NCBI RefSeq assembly: GCF_900089075.1
Contig: NZ_LT593746.1
Coordinates: 1,199,207 to 1,263,206, forward strand
Length of the DNA: 64,000 nt
From: Vaginella massiliensis
GTDB lineage: Bacteria > Bacteroidota > Bacteroidia > Flavobacteriales > Weeksellaceae
Direction of reading: 5' to 3'
This document shows positions 34,016 to 43,246 of this stretch, piece by piece; within the stretch, counting starts at the first letter, position 1, and every line of letters starts with the position of its first letter. The notes below the pieces were generated by a model. The model worked only from the letters and a program-made list of their open reading frames with translations. It had not been told where the DNA came from and made no database searches. A program made the position numbers and the translations under genes.

Positions 34016-34037
34016 AAGTGGCATCAGCCACTTTTTT
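34014..34037. terminator. Bidirectional terminator between phoH and comM
   Basis: AAAAGTGGC pairs with GCCACTTTT around ATCA; the T side touches the comM stop codon. It lies between two converging genes. Confidence 0.85.
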
Positions 34038-35563
34038 CATTTCCATTGATCTCTATCCAAACTGCGGTATTGAATCGCCTCGGCAATATGACTCGAGTTG
34101 AGCGATTCCGAACGATCCAAATCTGCAATTGTTCGGGCTACTCGTAATATTCGATCATAGGCTCTTGCAGACAAGTTGAGCCTTTCCATTGCTATTTTGA
34201 TGAGCTGTTTCGAAGCCTCGTCCAACTTGCAATACCGATCCAATTCTTTAGAACCCATTTGTGCGTTATAATGAATGTTCGATCCTTTGTACCGCTCCAA
34301 TTGAATAGCCCTTGCGCAGATTACTCGGGCTCGTATGGCTTCGCTTTTCTCTCCTTTCCGCTCATCCGACAAGTCGTCAAAAGGCACCGGATTCACCTCG
34401 ATATGCAAATCGATTCGATCCATCAACGGACCAGAAATTTTGTTCATGTACCGTTGCATCTCGGCGAGCGTCGAAGTGTTTTTGGGATCATCTGGAAAAT
34501 AACCACTCGGACTAGGATTCATCGATGCAACCAACATAAAACTGGCAGGATAAGTAACCGTAAAACGTGCGCGAGAAATGGTAACTTCTCGATCTTCTAG
34601 CGGTTGACGCATGACCTCTAAAACAGTGCGTTTGAACTCGGGTAATTCGTCCAAAAATAGAACTCCATTGTGAGCCAAAGAAATTTCACCTGGCTGAGGG
34701 TAAGATCCGCCACCCACCAAAGCAACGTCGGAGACCGTGTGGTGCGGATTGGAAAATGGGCGGAAGGTAACCAATGAATTTTTATTCAATTTCCCAGCAA
34801 CACTGTGAATTTTTGTTGTCTCGAGCGATTCTTCAAGGCTCATCGGTGGCAATATAGACGCAATGCGTTTGGCGAGCATGGTTTTTCCACTTCCGGGCGG
34901 ACCAATCAAAATGATGTTGTGACCGCCAGCCGCAGCAACTTCCATAGCGCGTTTTACATTTTCTTGTCCTTTGACCTCGGCAAAATCATAGGGATACTGT
35001 TGGACGAGATCGTTAAAATCTTTTTCTAAATCGACCCGATGCGGATTCAAATCGTTTTTACCATCAAAAAAATCGATGAGTTCTTGTATGTTTTCGATTC
35101 CAAAAACCTTCAAATCCTTCACTACTGCGGCTTCGTTTGCATTTTCTTTGGGTAAAATAAAACCTTCGAAGCCGTCTTGTGCAGCTTGTATTGCGATTGG
35201 TAAAGCACCTTTTATTGGGCGTAGCGAACCGTCTAACGATAATTCACCCATGATGATATATCGCCCAATATTGTCGCATTCGATTTGTTCAGAAGCCGCT
35301 AGAATTCCGGTTGCAATGGTAAGATCATAAGCCGAACCTTCTTTTTGCAAATCGGCAGGCGCCATGTTGATGGTAATTTTCTTGCCCGGAATTTTATAGC
35401 CTACATTGCGCAATGCAGCATTGATTCTGAAGTTGCTTTCTTTGATAGCGTTATCGGGCAAGCCTACCAAATGATACCCCACACCCGTATCGATGTTAAC
35501 TTCTACCGTTATCAATTTAGATTGAACACCATAAATTGCACTTCCGAAAACTTTTACCAACAT
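34037..35563 (-). CDS. comM: ComM/YifB-family Mg-chelatase-like ATPase
   Basis: A 508-residue AAA+ ATPase. The N-terminal Lon-like fold has VKVFGSAIYGVQSKLITVEV and GYHLVGLPDNAIKES; the AAA+ module has Walker A GPPGSGKTMLAKRIASI, HHTVSDVALVGGG, LFLDELPEF and the C-terminal SLNSSHIAEAIQYRSLDR. ComM is a hexameric helicase that helps branch migration during natural transformation in Gram-negative bacteria. Length is typical (about 500-510). Whether this strain is competent is not shown; the cinA-type gene at 17.3 kb is only loosely linked to competence. Confidence 0.95.
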   Translation of the reverse strand: MLVKVFGSAIYGVQSKLITVEVNIDTGVGYHLVGLPDNAIKESNFRINAALRNVGYKIPGKKITINMAPADLQKEGSAYDLTIATGILAASEQIECDNIGRYIIMGELSLDGSLRPIKGALPIAIQAAQDGFEGFILPKENANEAAVVKDLKVFGIENIQELIDFFDGKNDLNPHRVDLEKDFNDLVQQYPYDFAEVKGQENVKRAMEVAAAGGHNIILIGPPGSGKTMLAKRIASILPPMSLEESLETTKIHSVAGKLNKNSLVTFRPFSNPHHTVSDVALVGGGSYPQPGEISLAHNGVLFLDELPEFKRTVLEVMRQPLEDREVTISRARFTVTYPASFMLVASMNPSPSGYFPDDPKNTSTLAEMQRYMNKISGPLMDRIDLHIEVNPVPFDDLSDERKGEKSEAIRARVICARAIQLERYKGSNIHYNAQMGSKELDRYCKLDEASKQLIKIAMERLNLSARAYDRILRVARTIADLDRSESLNSSHIAEAIQYRSLDRDQWK

Positions 35564-35736
35564 ACCGAATCGTGTTTAAGGATTGAATAATGTGTGAATT
35601 TGACTTTATTAAATTAATAAATTTTTTTTGAAGAAAGTCAATTTCAGCTCAATTTTATTAAATTTACATCCTTATTCTTCTGATGAAAAAGGTGAAATTT
35701 AATGAAAATCAATTGTAAAAACAGCATTTTCTGTCG

Positions 35737-36213
35737 ATGAAAAAAATAAAATTTTCATTTGAATATCTTGAATATCAAGATGTTGATGAGTTGACTGCCG
35801 AGCAAGCTGAGGTTTTGAAAAAAGCTTTGGCCATCTCGAAACAAGCTTATGTACCGTATTCCAATTTTCATGTTGGTGCAGCTTTGGAATTAGAAAACGG
35901 GAAGATATTTGCCAGCACCAATCAAGAGAATGCATCCTATCCTGTCGGGACCTGTGCCGAGAGAGGTTTGTTGGTCTATGTTTCGTCTCAATTTCCAAAT
36001 GCCGTTATCAAACGATTAGCAGTTTCTACCGAAGATTTAGACCAACCATTGCCGCCTTGTGGGATGTGTAGGCAAGCCATTTTGGAATACGAAAAAAAAC
36101 AAAAACAACCCATCGAAATTATTTTAGCCGGAAAAACTGGTGTAATCCATGTTTTAGCATCGGCAAAAGATTTGTTGCCCTTGCATTTTGATGATGATTT
36201 TTTAGAGCTCTAA
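35737..36213 (+). CDS. cdd: Cytidine deaminase
   Basis: A 158-residue zinc enzyme that deaminates cytidine and deoxycytidine to uridine forms. The substrate motif YSNFHVGAALE is at 41-51, the catalytic CAER with Cys 73 and Glu 75 follows, and PCGMCRQ supplies Cys 108 and 111 for zinc. Length fits the small homotetrameric class plus a roughly 20-residue N-terminal extension. It precedes pdhA by 52 bases, but pdhA has its own promoter. In the upstream AT-rich gap (35566-35736) no clear promoter was recognised. Confidence 0.96.
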   Translation: MKKIKFSFEYLEYQDVDELTAEQAEVLKKALAISKQAYVPYSNFHVGAALELENGKIFASTNQENASYPVGTCAERGLLVYVSSQFPNAVIKRLAVSTEDLDQPLPPCGMCRQAILEYEKKQKQPIEIILAGKTGVIHVLASAKDLLPLHFDDDFLEL

Positions 36214-36215
36214 AT

Positions 36216-36247
36216 TTTGGCTTATAACAAGCAAAGACTTATTTTTG
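36216..36247 (+). promoter_or_regulatory. Predicted promoter of the pdhA-E2 operon
   Basis: TTTG (36216-36219), 20 bases, then TATTTTTG (36240-36247): both Bacteroidota elements at the expected spacing. The leader to the ATG at 36266 is about 12 bases. This is the best-formed promoter in the window. Confidence 0.7.
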
Positions 36248-36265
36248 TTGAGTGAAAAGTGTAAT

Positions 36266-37267
36266 ATGGAAAAATTAACGAAAGAAAAATACCTAGAATG
36301 GTACAAAGACATGAATTTTTGGCGTCGCTTCGAAGATAAATGTCGCTCATTGTACTTGAAACAGAAAATCAGAGGATTTTTACATTTATATAACGGACAA
36401 GAAGCTTTACCTGCTGGTTTCTTGCATGCCATGAAAGAGGGTGATAAAGTCATCACGGCATATCGTTGTCACATTTGGCCAATGGCAATGGGTGTAGATC
36501 CGAAACAAATCATGGCAGAGCTTTGTGGTAAGGCTACAGGAACTTCGCAGGGTTTGGGTGGATCAATGCACATCTTCAGTAAAGAACACAATTTCTTCGG
36601 TGGTCATGGTATTGTAGGAGGTCAAATTCCGCTTGGCGCAGGGATGGCTTTCGGAGATAAATACAATGGCAAAGACCATGTTACCATCTGTCTGATGGGG
36701 GATGGAGCTACACGTCAGGGAACATTGCACGAAACTTTTAACATGGCAATGAACTGGAAATTGCCTGTAGTATTTGTATGCGAAAACAATCAATATGCGA
36801 TGGGAACATCGGTAAAACGTACCGCCAACCATGAAGAAATTTGGAAATTAGGATTAGGCTACGAAATGCCTTCGTTTGCAGTAGACGGAATGGATCCGGT
36901 AAAAGTAGCAGAAGCCGCATACGAAGCTATCGAACGTGCGCGCAGAGGCGACGGTCCTACTTTTTTAGACATTCGCACTTACCGATATAGAGGTCATTCG
37001 ATGTCAGATGCAGAACCTTATCGTACCAAAGAAGAGGTCGAAGAGTACAAACAAGAAGATCCTATACTTCACGTAGAAAAACAAATTTTAGATAACAACT
37101 GGGCTTCTCGAGAAGAGTTGGATGCCATCATATCTGAGGTAAAAAAAGAAGTTGAAGCATGTGCAGAATTTGCCGAAAATTCTCCTTATCCAGAAGATGA
37201 TGTGATGTATAAATACACTTACACCGATCAAGAATATCCTTATTTAGATAAATACGAAAACAACTAG
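36266..37267 (+). CDS. pdhA: Pyruvate dehydrogenase E1 component, alpha subunit
   Basis: A 333-residue E1 alpha subunit that decarboxylates pyruvate with TPP. The N-terminal helix EKYLEWYKDMNFWRRFEDKC, the pocket HLYNGQEALPAGF, GGHGIVGGQIPLGAG, the TPP/Mg motif GDGATRQG to VCENN, and the phosphorylation-loop RYRGHSMSDAEPYR are seen. ATG 36266 starts the family N-terminus; the TTG at 36245 lies inside the promoter box. The E2 gene follows by 3 bases. No E1 beta gene is present; it must be encoded elsewhere. Confidence 0.96.
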   Translation: MEKLTKEKYLEWYKDMNFWRRFEDKCRSLYLKQKIRGFLHLYNGQEALPAGFLHAMKEGDKVITAYRCHIWPMAMGVDPKQIMAELCGKATGTSQGLGGSMHIFSKEHNFFGGHGIVGGQIPLGAGMAFGDKYNGKDHVTICLMGDGATRQGTLHETFNMAMNWKLPVVFVCENNQYAMGTSVKRTANHEEIWKLGLGYEMPSFAVDGMDPVKVAEAAYEAIERARRGDGPTFLDIRTYRYRGHSMSDAEPYRTKEEVEEYKQEDPILHVEKQILDNNWASREELDAIISEVKKEVEACAEFAENSPYPEDDVMYKYTYTDQEYPYLDKYENN

Positions 37268-37270
37268 ATT

Positions 37271-38890
37271 ATGGCTGAAATTATTACCATGCCACGCTTA
37301 AGCGATACAATGGAAGAAGGAACTGTTGTAAAATGGCATAAAAATGTAGGAGATAAGGTTTCTGAAGGAGATATTTTAGCAGAGATTGAAACAGATAAAG
37401 CAATCCAAGAATTCGAATCAGAATTTGATGGCGTTTTATTATATCAAGGTGTTAAAGAAAACGAACCGTCGCCCGTAGATGCGATTCTGGCTATTATAGG
37501 AGAAGAAGGAGAAGATATTTCGGGGCTTACCAGTGGAAATACAGCAAAAACGGAAGCATCTGTTCCTACAGAAGTAAAAGAAGATCAAGACCTTGTGACA
37601 GAAGAAGCAACGTCTGAATCGAATACCACAGCAGCAATTCCAGACAATGTAAACGTGATCACCATGCCGCGTCTGAGCGATACGATGGAAGAAGGAACAG
37701 TCGTGAAATGGCACAAAAACGTAGGCGATTCAGTTGCTGAAGGAGATATTTTGGCTGAAATCGAAACCGATAAAGCAGTTCAGGAATTCGAATCAGAATT
37801 CGACGGAACCTTATTGTACCAAGGAGCAAAAGAAAACGAATCTGCACCAGTAGATACCATTTTAACTGTCATTGGAGAAGCAGGCACCGATGTTTCTACT
37901 CTAATCAACGGAGGTGGTCAATCGAAAAACGATGCCGTTAAGGTAAAAGAAGAAGCGGCTCCAAAAGATAAAACCCAAGAGACCAAGCACACCGAAGTAG
38001 CGACTGCAGAAAACACTTCAACCGATCGTATTTTTGCTTCCCCTTTGGCAAAATCTATTGCCAAAGAAAAAGGAATCGATTTGGCGCAAGTAAAAGGTTC
38101 TGGTGACAACGGACGCATCGTTCGTAAAGATGTAGAAGCATTCAAATCTACAACTGTAACTGCAGAATCTACTGCGTCTTCTGCCAAAGCAACAACGGTA
38201 TATACTTCTGGTGAAGACCAGAAAATTCCGAATTCGCAAATGCGAAAAGTGATTGCAAAACGTCTGGCCGAATCCAAATTTACCGCACCTCATTATTATT
38301 TGAATATCGAGTTGGATATGGACAATGCCATAGCGGCTCGCCAATACATGAATGCTCTGCCAGATACCAAAGTATCGTTCAACGATATGGTGGTAAAAGC
38401 AGTTGCAATGGCTTTGCGCAAACACCCAGCGGTGAATGCTACTTGGACCGACACCGAAATCATTCAGCATGGTGACATCAATATTGGTGTAGCGGTAGCA
38501 GTAGAAGACGGATTATTGGTGCCGGTGGTAAAAAATACCGATCAGAAATCGCTTTCTCAAATATCTGCAGAGGTAAAAGATTATGCCGTACGCGCAAGAG
38601 ATCGCAAACTGAAAGCGGACGAAATGGAAAAATCAACTTTTTCTGTATCGAATCTTGGAATGTTTGGTATCGAATCGTTTACATCGATTATCAATCAACC
38701 CAACTCGTGCATCTTATCGGTAGGAGCAATCATCGAAAAACCAGTGGTGAAGAACGGGCAGATTGTCGTTGGCAACACCATGAAGCTTTCGTTGGCTTGT
38801 GACCATCGAACAGTTGATGGTGCGACTGGAGCACAGTTTTTACAGACTTTAAAATCGTATATCGAAAATCCGGTAACGATGTTGGTATAA
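37271..38890 (+). CDS. Pyruvate dehydrogenase E2, dihydrolipoyl acetyltransferase, two lipoyl domains
   Basis: A 539-residue E2 core enzyme. Two lipoyl domains in tandem begin MAEIITMPRLSDTMEEGTV and NVITMPRLSDTMEEGTV; the lipoylated lysines are at 43 and 168, both in EIETDKA. A charged linker follows, then the peripheral subunit-binding domain (FASPLAKSIAKEKGIDLAQV, about 255-295), a second linker, and the catalytic domain with YLNIELDMD and DHRTVDGATGAQFL, where His is catalytic. The two lipoyl domains are nearly the same over about 70 residues, a sign of recent duplication or gene conversion. lipA at 16 kb makes the cofactor. An operon with pdhA. Confidence 0.96.
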   Translation: MAEIITMPRLSDTMEEGTVVKWHKNVGDKVSEGDILAEIETDKAIQEFESEFDGVLLYQGVKENEPSPVDAILAIIGEEGEDISGLTSGNTAKTEASVPTEVKEDQDLVTEEATSESNTTAAIPDNVNVITMPRLSDTMEEGTVVKWHKNVGDSVAEGDILAEIETDKAVQEFESEFDGTLLYQGAKENESAPVDTILTVIGEAGTDVSTLINGGGQSKNDAVKVKEEAAPKDKTQETKHTEVATAENTSTDRIFASPLAKSIAKEKGIDLAQVKGSGDNGRIVRKDVEAFKSTTVTAESTASSAKATTVYTSGEDQKIPNSQMRKVIAKRLAESKFTAPHYYLNIELDMDNAIAARQYMNALPDTKVSFNDMVVKAVAMALRKHPAVNATWTDTEIIQHGDINIGVAVAVEDGLLVPVVKNTDQKSLSQISAEVKDYAVRARDRKLKADEMEKSTFSVSNLGMFGIESFTSIINQPNSCILSVGAIIEKPVVKNGQIVVGNTMKLSLACDHRTVDGATGAQFLQTLKSYIENPVTMLV

Positions 38891-38910
38891 TACCATCCGA
38901 AAGATAAAAT

Positions 38911-38942
38911 TTTAGGCTATTCGAAAAAGAATAGCCTTTTTT
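38911..38942 (+). terminator. Terminator of the pdhA-E2 operon
   Basis: AGGCTATTC pairs with GAATAGCCT around GAAAAA and is followed by seven T. Confidence 0.9.
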
Positions 38943-38957
38943 CATTAATTTAGTTAC

Positions 38958-39875
38958 ATGCAAATGCTCAAAGCGATTTTTCAAATATTTAAACAAACCA
39001 TTACAGAATTTTCTGACGATCGAGTGATGAAAATGAGTGCATCACTTACCTATTACGCCTTGTTTTCTCTTTCACCTATAATTCTGATTATCATATCGTT
39101 GGCGAGTTTGTTTTACAAAAAAGAAGCAATTGAGAACCGATTGTATTACGAAATCAAAGAATGGGTCGGTTCAGATCTTGCCTTGCAAATACAGAATTTC
39201 GTGGCAAATTCTACCATCTCGGGTGATAGTAATTTTATTCTCTACCTCGGTGTCGGGGTGTTGGTTTTTGGTGCAACCACCATGCTCACCGATATGCAAG
39301 ACAGCCTCAACCTCATTTGGCATGTAGAGGCAGTGCCCAAAAAAGCCTTTCTCAAGTTTTTAGCCAATCGAGGTGTCTCTTTTTTATTCATTATGGCAAT
39401 GGGCATTTTGCTGTTTTCATCTGTCCTTGTCAGTAGTGTGATGATGCGTTTTGGCGAAGATCTCTTTGCACTATTAGAGTTAGACAAAACCATTTCTGCC
39501 TCCACCTTTTTGGTGATCAACAACATTTTTTCTTATTTATTGTCGGTCATCGTCTTCTTTCTGCTATTCAAATTTTTACCCGATATAAAAGTAAAAGCGA
39601 AACCAATTTGGGTGGGCGCATTTGTTACAGGGGCATTTTTCTTTTTTGCTAAATATTTCATCCATTATTACCTGTCAATTTCCAAGTACAATACCATTTT
39701 TGGCTCTGCGGGTTCGGTGGTAATCCTCATTCTTTATATCTATTACAATGCAACCATCATGTATTTCGGAGCGAAATTCACCAAGGTGTATGCAGAATAT
39801 TATCATTTCGAGATACGTCCGACCAAATTGGCAAAAAGGCGTAAAGTAACACACGAAGATAACGAGGTGGAGTAG
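38958..39875 (+). CDS. YihY/BrkB-family inner membrane protein
   Basis: A 305-residue membrane protein with about six hydrophobic segments and the family motifs ALTYYALFSLSPIILIII (seen as SLTYYALFSLSPII), FGATTMLTDMQDSLNLIW and, near the end, AGSVVILILYIYYNATIMYFGAKFTK in part. The C-terminal tail is charged (RRKVTHEDNEVE). The family was once called ribonuclease BN by mistake; its true function is not established, and export or envelope roles are proposed. Met 3 (38964) is an alternative start. It ends just before a GC-rich repeat-like region and faces ruvC. Confidence 0.88.
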   Translation: MQMLKAIFQIFKQTITEFSDDRVMKMSASLTYYALFSLSPIILIIISLASLFYKKEAIENRLYYEIKEWVGSDLALQIQNFVANSTISGDSNFILYLGVGVLVFGATTMLTDMQDSLNLIWHVEAVPKKAFLKFLANRGVSFLFIMAMGILLFSSVLVSSVMMRFGEDLFALLELDKTISASTFLVINNIFSYLLSVIVFFLLFKFLPDIKVKAKPIWVGAFVTGAFFFFAKYFIHYYLSISKYNTIFGSAGSVVILILYIYYNATIMYFGAKFTKVYAEYYHFEIRPTKLAKRRKVTHEDNEVE

Positions 39876-39880
39876 ATTTT

Positions 39881-39972
39881 GGGCGTGCCCTTCGGTCGGG
39901 CTCTCCGGTCTCGCTTTGTGCTTTCGCTGGGCTCCAGCACAAGAGCTCAAACAAACCTTCGATCCCTCACGC
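39881..39972. repeat. GC-rich intergenic element resembling the dispersed Flavobacteriia repeat
   Basis: The gap between the converging yihY-type and ruvC genes is much richer in G+C than its surroundings and contains several small inverted repeats (GGGCGTGCCC, GCCC-ttcggtc-GGGC). Motifs such as GGGCGTGCCCTTCGGTCGGG and ATCCCTCACGC recur in intergenic repeats of Chryseobacterium and Flavobacterium as I recall them. Only one copy is present in this window, so the repeat nature is recall rather than something seen here. Confidence 0.5.
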
Positions 39973-39984
39973 GAATCGAGATCG

Positions 39985-40533
39985 TCATCCTACCCGATTC
40001 GGATTGTCTTTGAGAAATGCATCCCAACCCGAATAGCTTTTTTGTTTGCTTCCCAAAGCGTTCATGTTCAAATAATGACAAACCGCAGCGGCAAGCCCGT
40101 CGGTAGCATCCAATCTTTTCGGAATTTCTTTCAGACCGAGCAAATTTTTCAGCATTCCCGCGACCATTTCTTTCGACGCATTTCCGTTACCAGTAATCGC
40201 CATCTTTATTTTTTTAGGAGAATATTCTGTAATGGGAACCTCGCGATACAAACCCGCAGCCATAGCAACCCCCTGTGCTCGACCCAACTTCAACATCGAT
40301 TGTACGTTTTTCCCGAAAAACGGAGCTTCAATCGCCAACTCATCTGGATGATATTCGTCGATTATGGAAAGCGTCTTGTCGAAAATCCGTTTCAATTTCA
40401 TTTCATGGTTGGGCAGTTTGTGCAACAGTAATTCGTCCAAAGTAATCAATTTCACCTTGTTGCTTTTTACTTCGATCAAACCAAATCCCATAACGGTTGT
40501 CCCAGGGTCTATTCCCAAAATAATTTTTTCCAT
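39985..40533 (-). CDS. ruvC: Holliday junction resolvase
   Basis: A 182-residue RuvC that cuts four-way junctions in recombination. Catalytic acids are seen at Asp 9 (GIDPGTTVMGFG), Glu 69 (LAIEAPFFGKN) and the Asp 142/145 pair in DATDGLAAAVCHY. The length is usual. The gene starts 5 bases after the ppc stop and is probably co-transcribed with ppc. ruvA and ruvB are not in the window. Confidence 0.96.
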   Translation of the reverse strand: MEKIILGIDPGTTVMGFGLIEVKSNKVKLITLDELLLHKLPNHEMKLKRIFDKTLSIIDEYHPDELAIEAPFFGKNVQSMLKLGRAQGVAMAAGLYREVPITEYSPKKIKMAITGNGNASKEMVAGMLKNLLGLKEIPKRLDATDGLAAAVCHYLNMNALGSKQKSYSGWDAFLKDNPNRVG

Positions 40534-40538
40534 CTCGA

Positions 40539-43085
40539 TTATGCCGAATTTCTACCTGCGTTGATGTTTCCGAACAACGCTCGCGTTACCATTTTTTCGT
40601 ATGCACTTTTCAAATCTGCATTTCGATGAATCTTGTCCAACGCATATTGCTGAATGGTAAGCAAAGGTAAAACTATTTTTTCTCGCATCAAGACAGAAGC
40701 TCGGTTGATGGGTTCGTCTTCCATCAGACTTTGCAATCCCGAAACTTCTAAACTCAGATCTTTCGATAATTCGTATTCATCGTAGAGCATTTTCCAAAAT
40801 TCGCCATATTCTGGGTCGTCTTTCATATAAGCCGTTAACGGAAAATATGTTTTCTGCATCGACATCATGCTATTCAAAATCAAAGTTCTGAAGAAACCTA
40901 CCTCTCTGAAAAGTTTTTTCACCTCATCCAATCGTCCTTGTTGCTTCATAGTTTGCAGTGCGTAGCCAACACCGTAATAGCCTGGGATGTTTTGTTTCAA
41001 CAAACTCCAAGATCCAACAAAAGGGATGGCCCTCAAATCTTCAAATTTCATTCTTTCGTCGTTACCTCTTTTGCTCGGTCGGCTGCCGATATTGGTGTTG
41101 CCATAGTATTTGAGCGTACTCATGTTTTCTAAATAGGGTAGAAAACTCGGATGAGCTTTGAGCTCGCTATAATGTTGATAACTGATGTTTGCCAACTCCT
41201 CGATAAGCAATCGCTGATCGTGGTCGATTTCCAACAAATCTTCGTCAAAAACCGAGGCAATGATACCTGCCGTAAAGAGTTGCTCGAAGTTGTATTGCGA
41301 TTGTTCGAGAGTACCATAATTCGAGGTGATAGTTTGCCCTTGTATGGTGATTTGTATTTGGTGGTTTTCGATTGTTTTGCCTTGTGTTGCGTAAAATTCG
41401 TGGGTTTTTCCTCCGCCTCTTGCTGGTGGACCACCTCGTCCGTCGAAGAAGATTACTTTCACTCCATGGTTTTGTGAAATCCGCGTAAGGACTTCTTTCG
41501 TGCGGTAAATTTCCCAATTTGCCTTGATGTATCCACCGTCTTTGGTCCCGTCAGAAAAACCAAGCATGATGCTTTGTCCTTGTTTTCGCCTTCTCAGATG
41601 TGCTACATAAACGGGAAGTGTAAAGAGTTTTTCCATCGTTTGTTCAGCATTTTCCATACCTGCTATGGTTTCGAAAAGCGGCATAATGTCGAAATGAATT
41701 TCGTCTAATGCGTAACCACAGAACCGAAAAAGAGCCATCACATTCAGTACATCGAAAAGGTTTTCAGAGTTGGAGATGATGTATCGATGCGTCCCCAATT
41801 CACCATTCAGAGTCTGTATTTGTTTCAGTTGTCGAATGTTTTTTATCGTGTCGATAATGAGGGGATTGGTAAAATCTTCTGCTTTTACAGTAAAACTTGG
41901 GTTGATCATCAACTCTATTCGTTCCGATTCTTCCAAATCCTCGAGATTGATTCCGGTATAATGTTCTACAATTTCGCACACAATATTTTCGTGTACACGT
42001 GCGTCTTGTCTGATGTCTAAGGAGGCAAAATGCAATCCGAAAATGTGAATTTTCTGAATGAATTCATCAAGCAGCGATAGAAAAATTCCATTATGAAATT
42101 CGATGAGAAACTGGCGTACTTGTGCCAAACGCATTTTGATTTCCTCTAAGGTCAAAGTGCCTTCATCACGGTATAAATCGTGATAAATGCGATCTCTAAG
42201 TTGTTTTAATGGCTCTTTTACTTGTTTGAAAGTGAGCCTGCGTTGCAAAAACTTTACATCGTCGTAATAATTTTTTAGAAGAGCAGTTCGCAATGTTTGG
42301 GCTACTTTCTTGGTGGTCTCGTACGTAACGAATGGATTTCCATCTCGGTCCCCTCCTGGCCAAAAACCGAGCTGTATTATTGGCGATTGCAATTCTTCGT
42401 TCGGAAAGAATATTGTTTTTATTTTCTGATTCAAATCACTTATCGCATGGTAATAAACATTTTTCAGGTAATAAATAATCGATAAAGCTTCGTCGTATGG
42501 GGTTGGTCGTTGCTCGTTGAAAAATGGGGTTTGACCTAATTGTTGCAACAGCAAATCGATCTTGCTCACCGAATCTTCACGAATCGCATTGCGTAAATCT
42601 TGAATGATTTGTTGCACTTCGGTCGGGTAAAATTGTGTCGGATGCGCTGTGAAAACAACTCGGGTAATAAAATCTTGAATTTTCGATTTTACTTTTTCGA
42701 GCTTACCTTGTTGCAAAGCAATCAAATAGATACTTTCCAAACTTCCTTTGCCGTTGGCAGGAAAAAGCTTAGAAAAGGCTGCGTCTTCTATACTGTCGAA
42801 CAATACCACTTGTCGTTCGATGTATTGAATCATCCGAAACATCAAATCTAGTCGTTCGGCTTCGTTTTGGATGTCGGTGTATTTCTCGAAAAAATGATGG
42901 ATAATTTCTTCTGGAGATTTTCCACTTTCAAAGCCTAATTTACTTTCTTCGTACAAAAACGGAATCAACGAGCCAATGTTGAACATATTTTCGTAGGGAA
43001 GATTCATAAACAGACTGTTGTAGATTTGGTATTTATTTTCTACACTCTGATGAAATTTTTGGTTTACAGCAGCCGTTTTATTCAT
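40539..43085 (-). CDS. ppc: Phosphoenolpyruvate carboxylase
   Basis: An 848-residue PEP carboxylase that makes oxaloacetate from PEP and bicarbonate to refill the TCA cycle. Seen are VVFTAHPTQFYPTEVQQ with the catalytic His, FWPGGDRDGNPFVTYETT, MLGFSDGTKDGGY, FFDGRGGPPARGGG with the catalytic Arg/Gly loop, and SRPSKRG. The C-terminus is the divergent RNINAGRNSA type (seen as GNINAGRNSA), similar to the QNTG end. The ATG at 43085 is chosen; an in-frame extension of 92 codons upstream has no family similarity and starts inside the GH3 gene. ruvC follows 5 bases downstream. Confidence 0.95.
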   Translation of the reverse strand: MNKTAAVNQKFHQSVENKYQIYNSLFMNLPYENMFNIGSLIPFLYEESKLGFESGKSPEEIIHHFFEKYTDIQNEAERLDLMFRMIQYIERQVVLFDSIEDAAFSKLFPANGKGSLESIYLIALQQGKLEKVKSKIQDFITRVVFTAHPTQFYPTEVQQIIQDLRNAIREDSVSKIDLLLQQLGQTPFFNEQRPTPYDEALSIIYYLKNVYYHAISDLNQKIKTIFFPNEELQSPIIQLGFWPGGDRDGNPFVTYETTKKVAQTLRTALLKNYYDDVKFLQRRLTFKQVKEPLKQLRDRIYHDLYRDEGTLTLEEIKMRLAQVRQFLIEFHNGIFLSLLDEFIQKIHIFGLHFASLDIRQDARVHENIVCEIVEHYTGINLEDLEESERIELMINPSFTVKAEDFTNPLIIDTIKNIRQLKQIQTLNGELGTHRYIISNSENLFDVLNVMALFRFCGYALDEIHFDIMPLFETIAGMENAEQTMEKLFTLPVYVAHLRRRKQGQSIMLGFSDGTKDGGYIKANWEIYRTKEVLTRISQNHGVKVIFFDGRGGPPARGGGKTHEFYATQGKTIENHQIQITIQGQTITSNYGTLEQSQYNFEQLFTAGIIASVFDEDLLEIDHDQRLLIEELANISYQHYSELKAHPSFLPYLENMSTLKYYGNTNIGSRPSKRGNDERMKFEDLRAIPFVGSWSLLKQNIPGYYGVGYALQTMKQQGRLDEVKKLFREVGFFRTLILNSMMSMQKTYFPLTAYMKDDPEYGEFWKMLYDEYELSKDLSLEVSGLQSLMEDEPINRASVLMREKIVLPLLTIQQYALDKIHRNADLKSAYEKMVTRALFGNINAGRNSA

Positions 43086-43246
43086 AGGTTGATTTTTTTT
43101 TGTTTCCTCGCTTAGGTTATCTAATTTATCTAGGGATTGACAACCAAAAACCGAATAATTGGGATAAAAATTATTATCTATTTGGTAACGCCATCTAACA
43201 GGTCGAATTGTGTGTTTGATTACATTTCGCTCGATGCGATTATGAT
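43086..43246. other. Intergenic gap between the GH3 gene and ppc
   Basis: 161 bases without an ORF I would call. On the minus strand there is a possible weak promoter for ppc (TTTTTGG at 43150-43144 and TAAATTAG at 43128-43121, one mismatch, spacing 16) and an oligo-T tract next to the ppc start. No terminator for the GH3 gene is visible, so read-through into ppc is possible. Confidence 0.35.

Noticed and set aside
35566-35736. AT-rich inverted repeats between comM and cdd as an origin or regulatory array
   Set aside because: The repeats (TTATTAAATTAATAA type) are short and composed only of A and T, so they are expected by chance in this sequence; no DnaA boxes were recognised.
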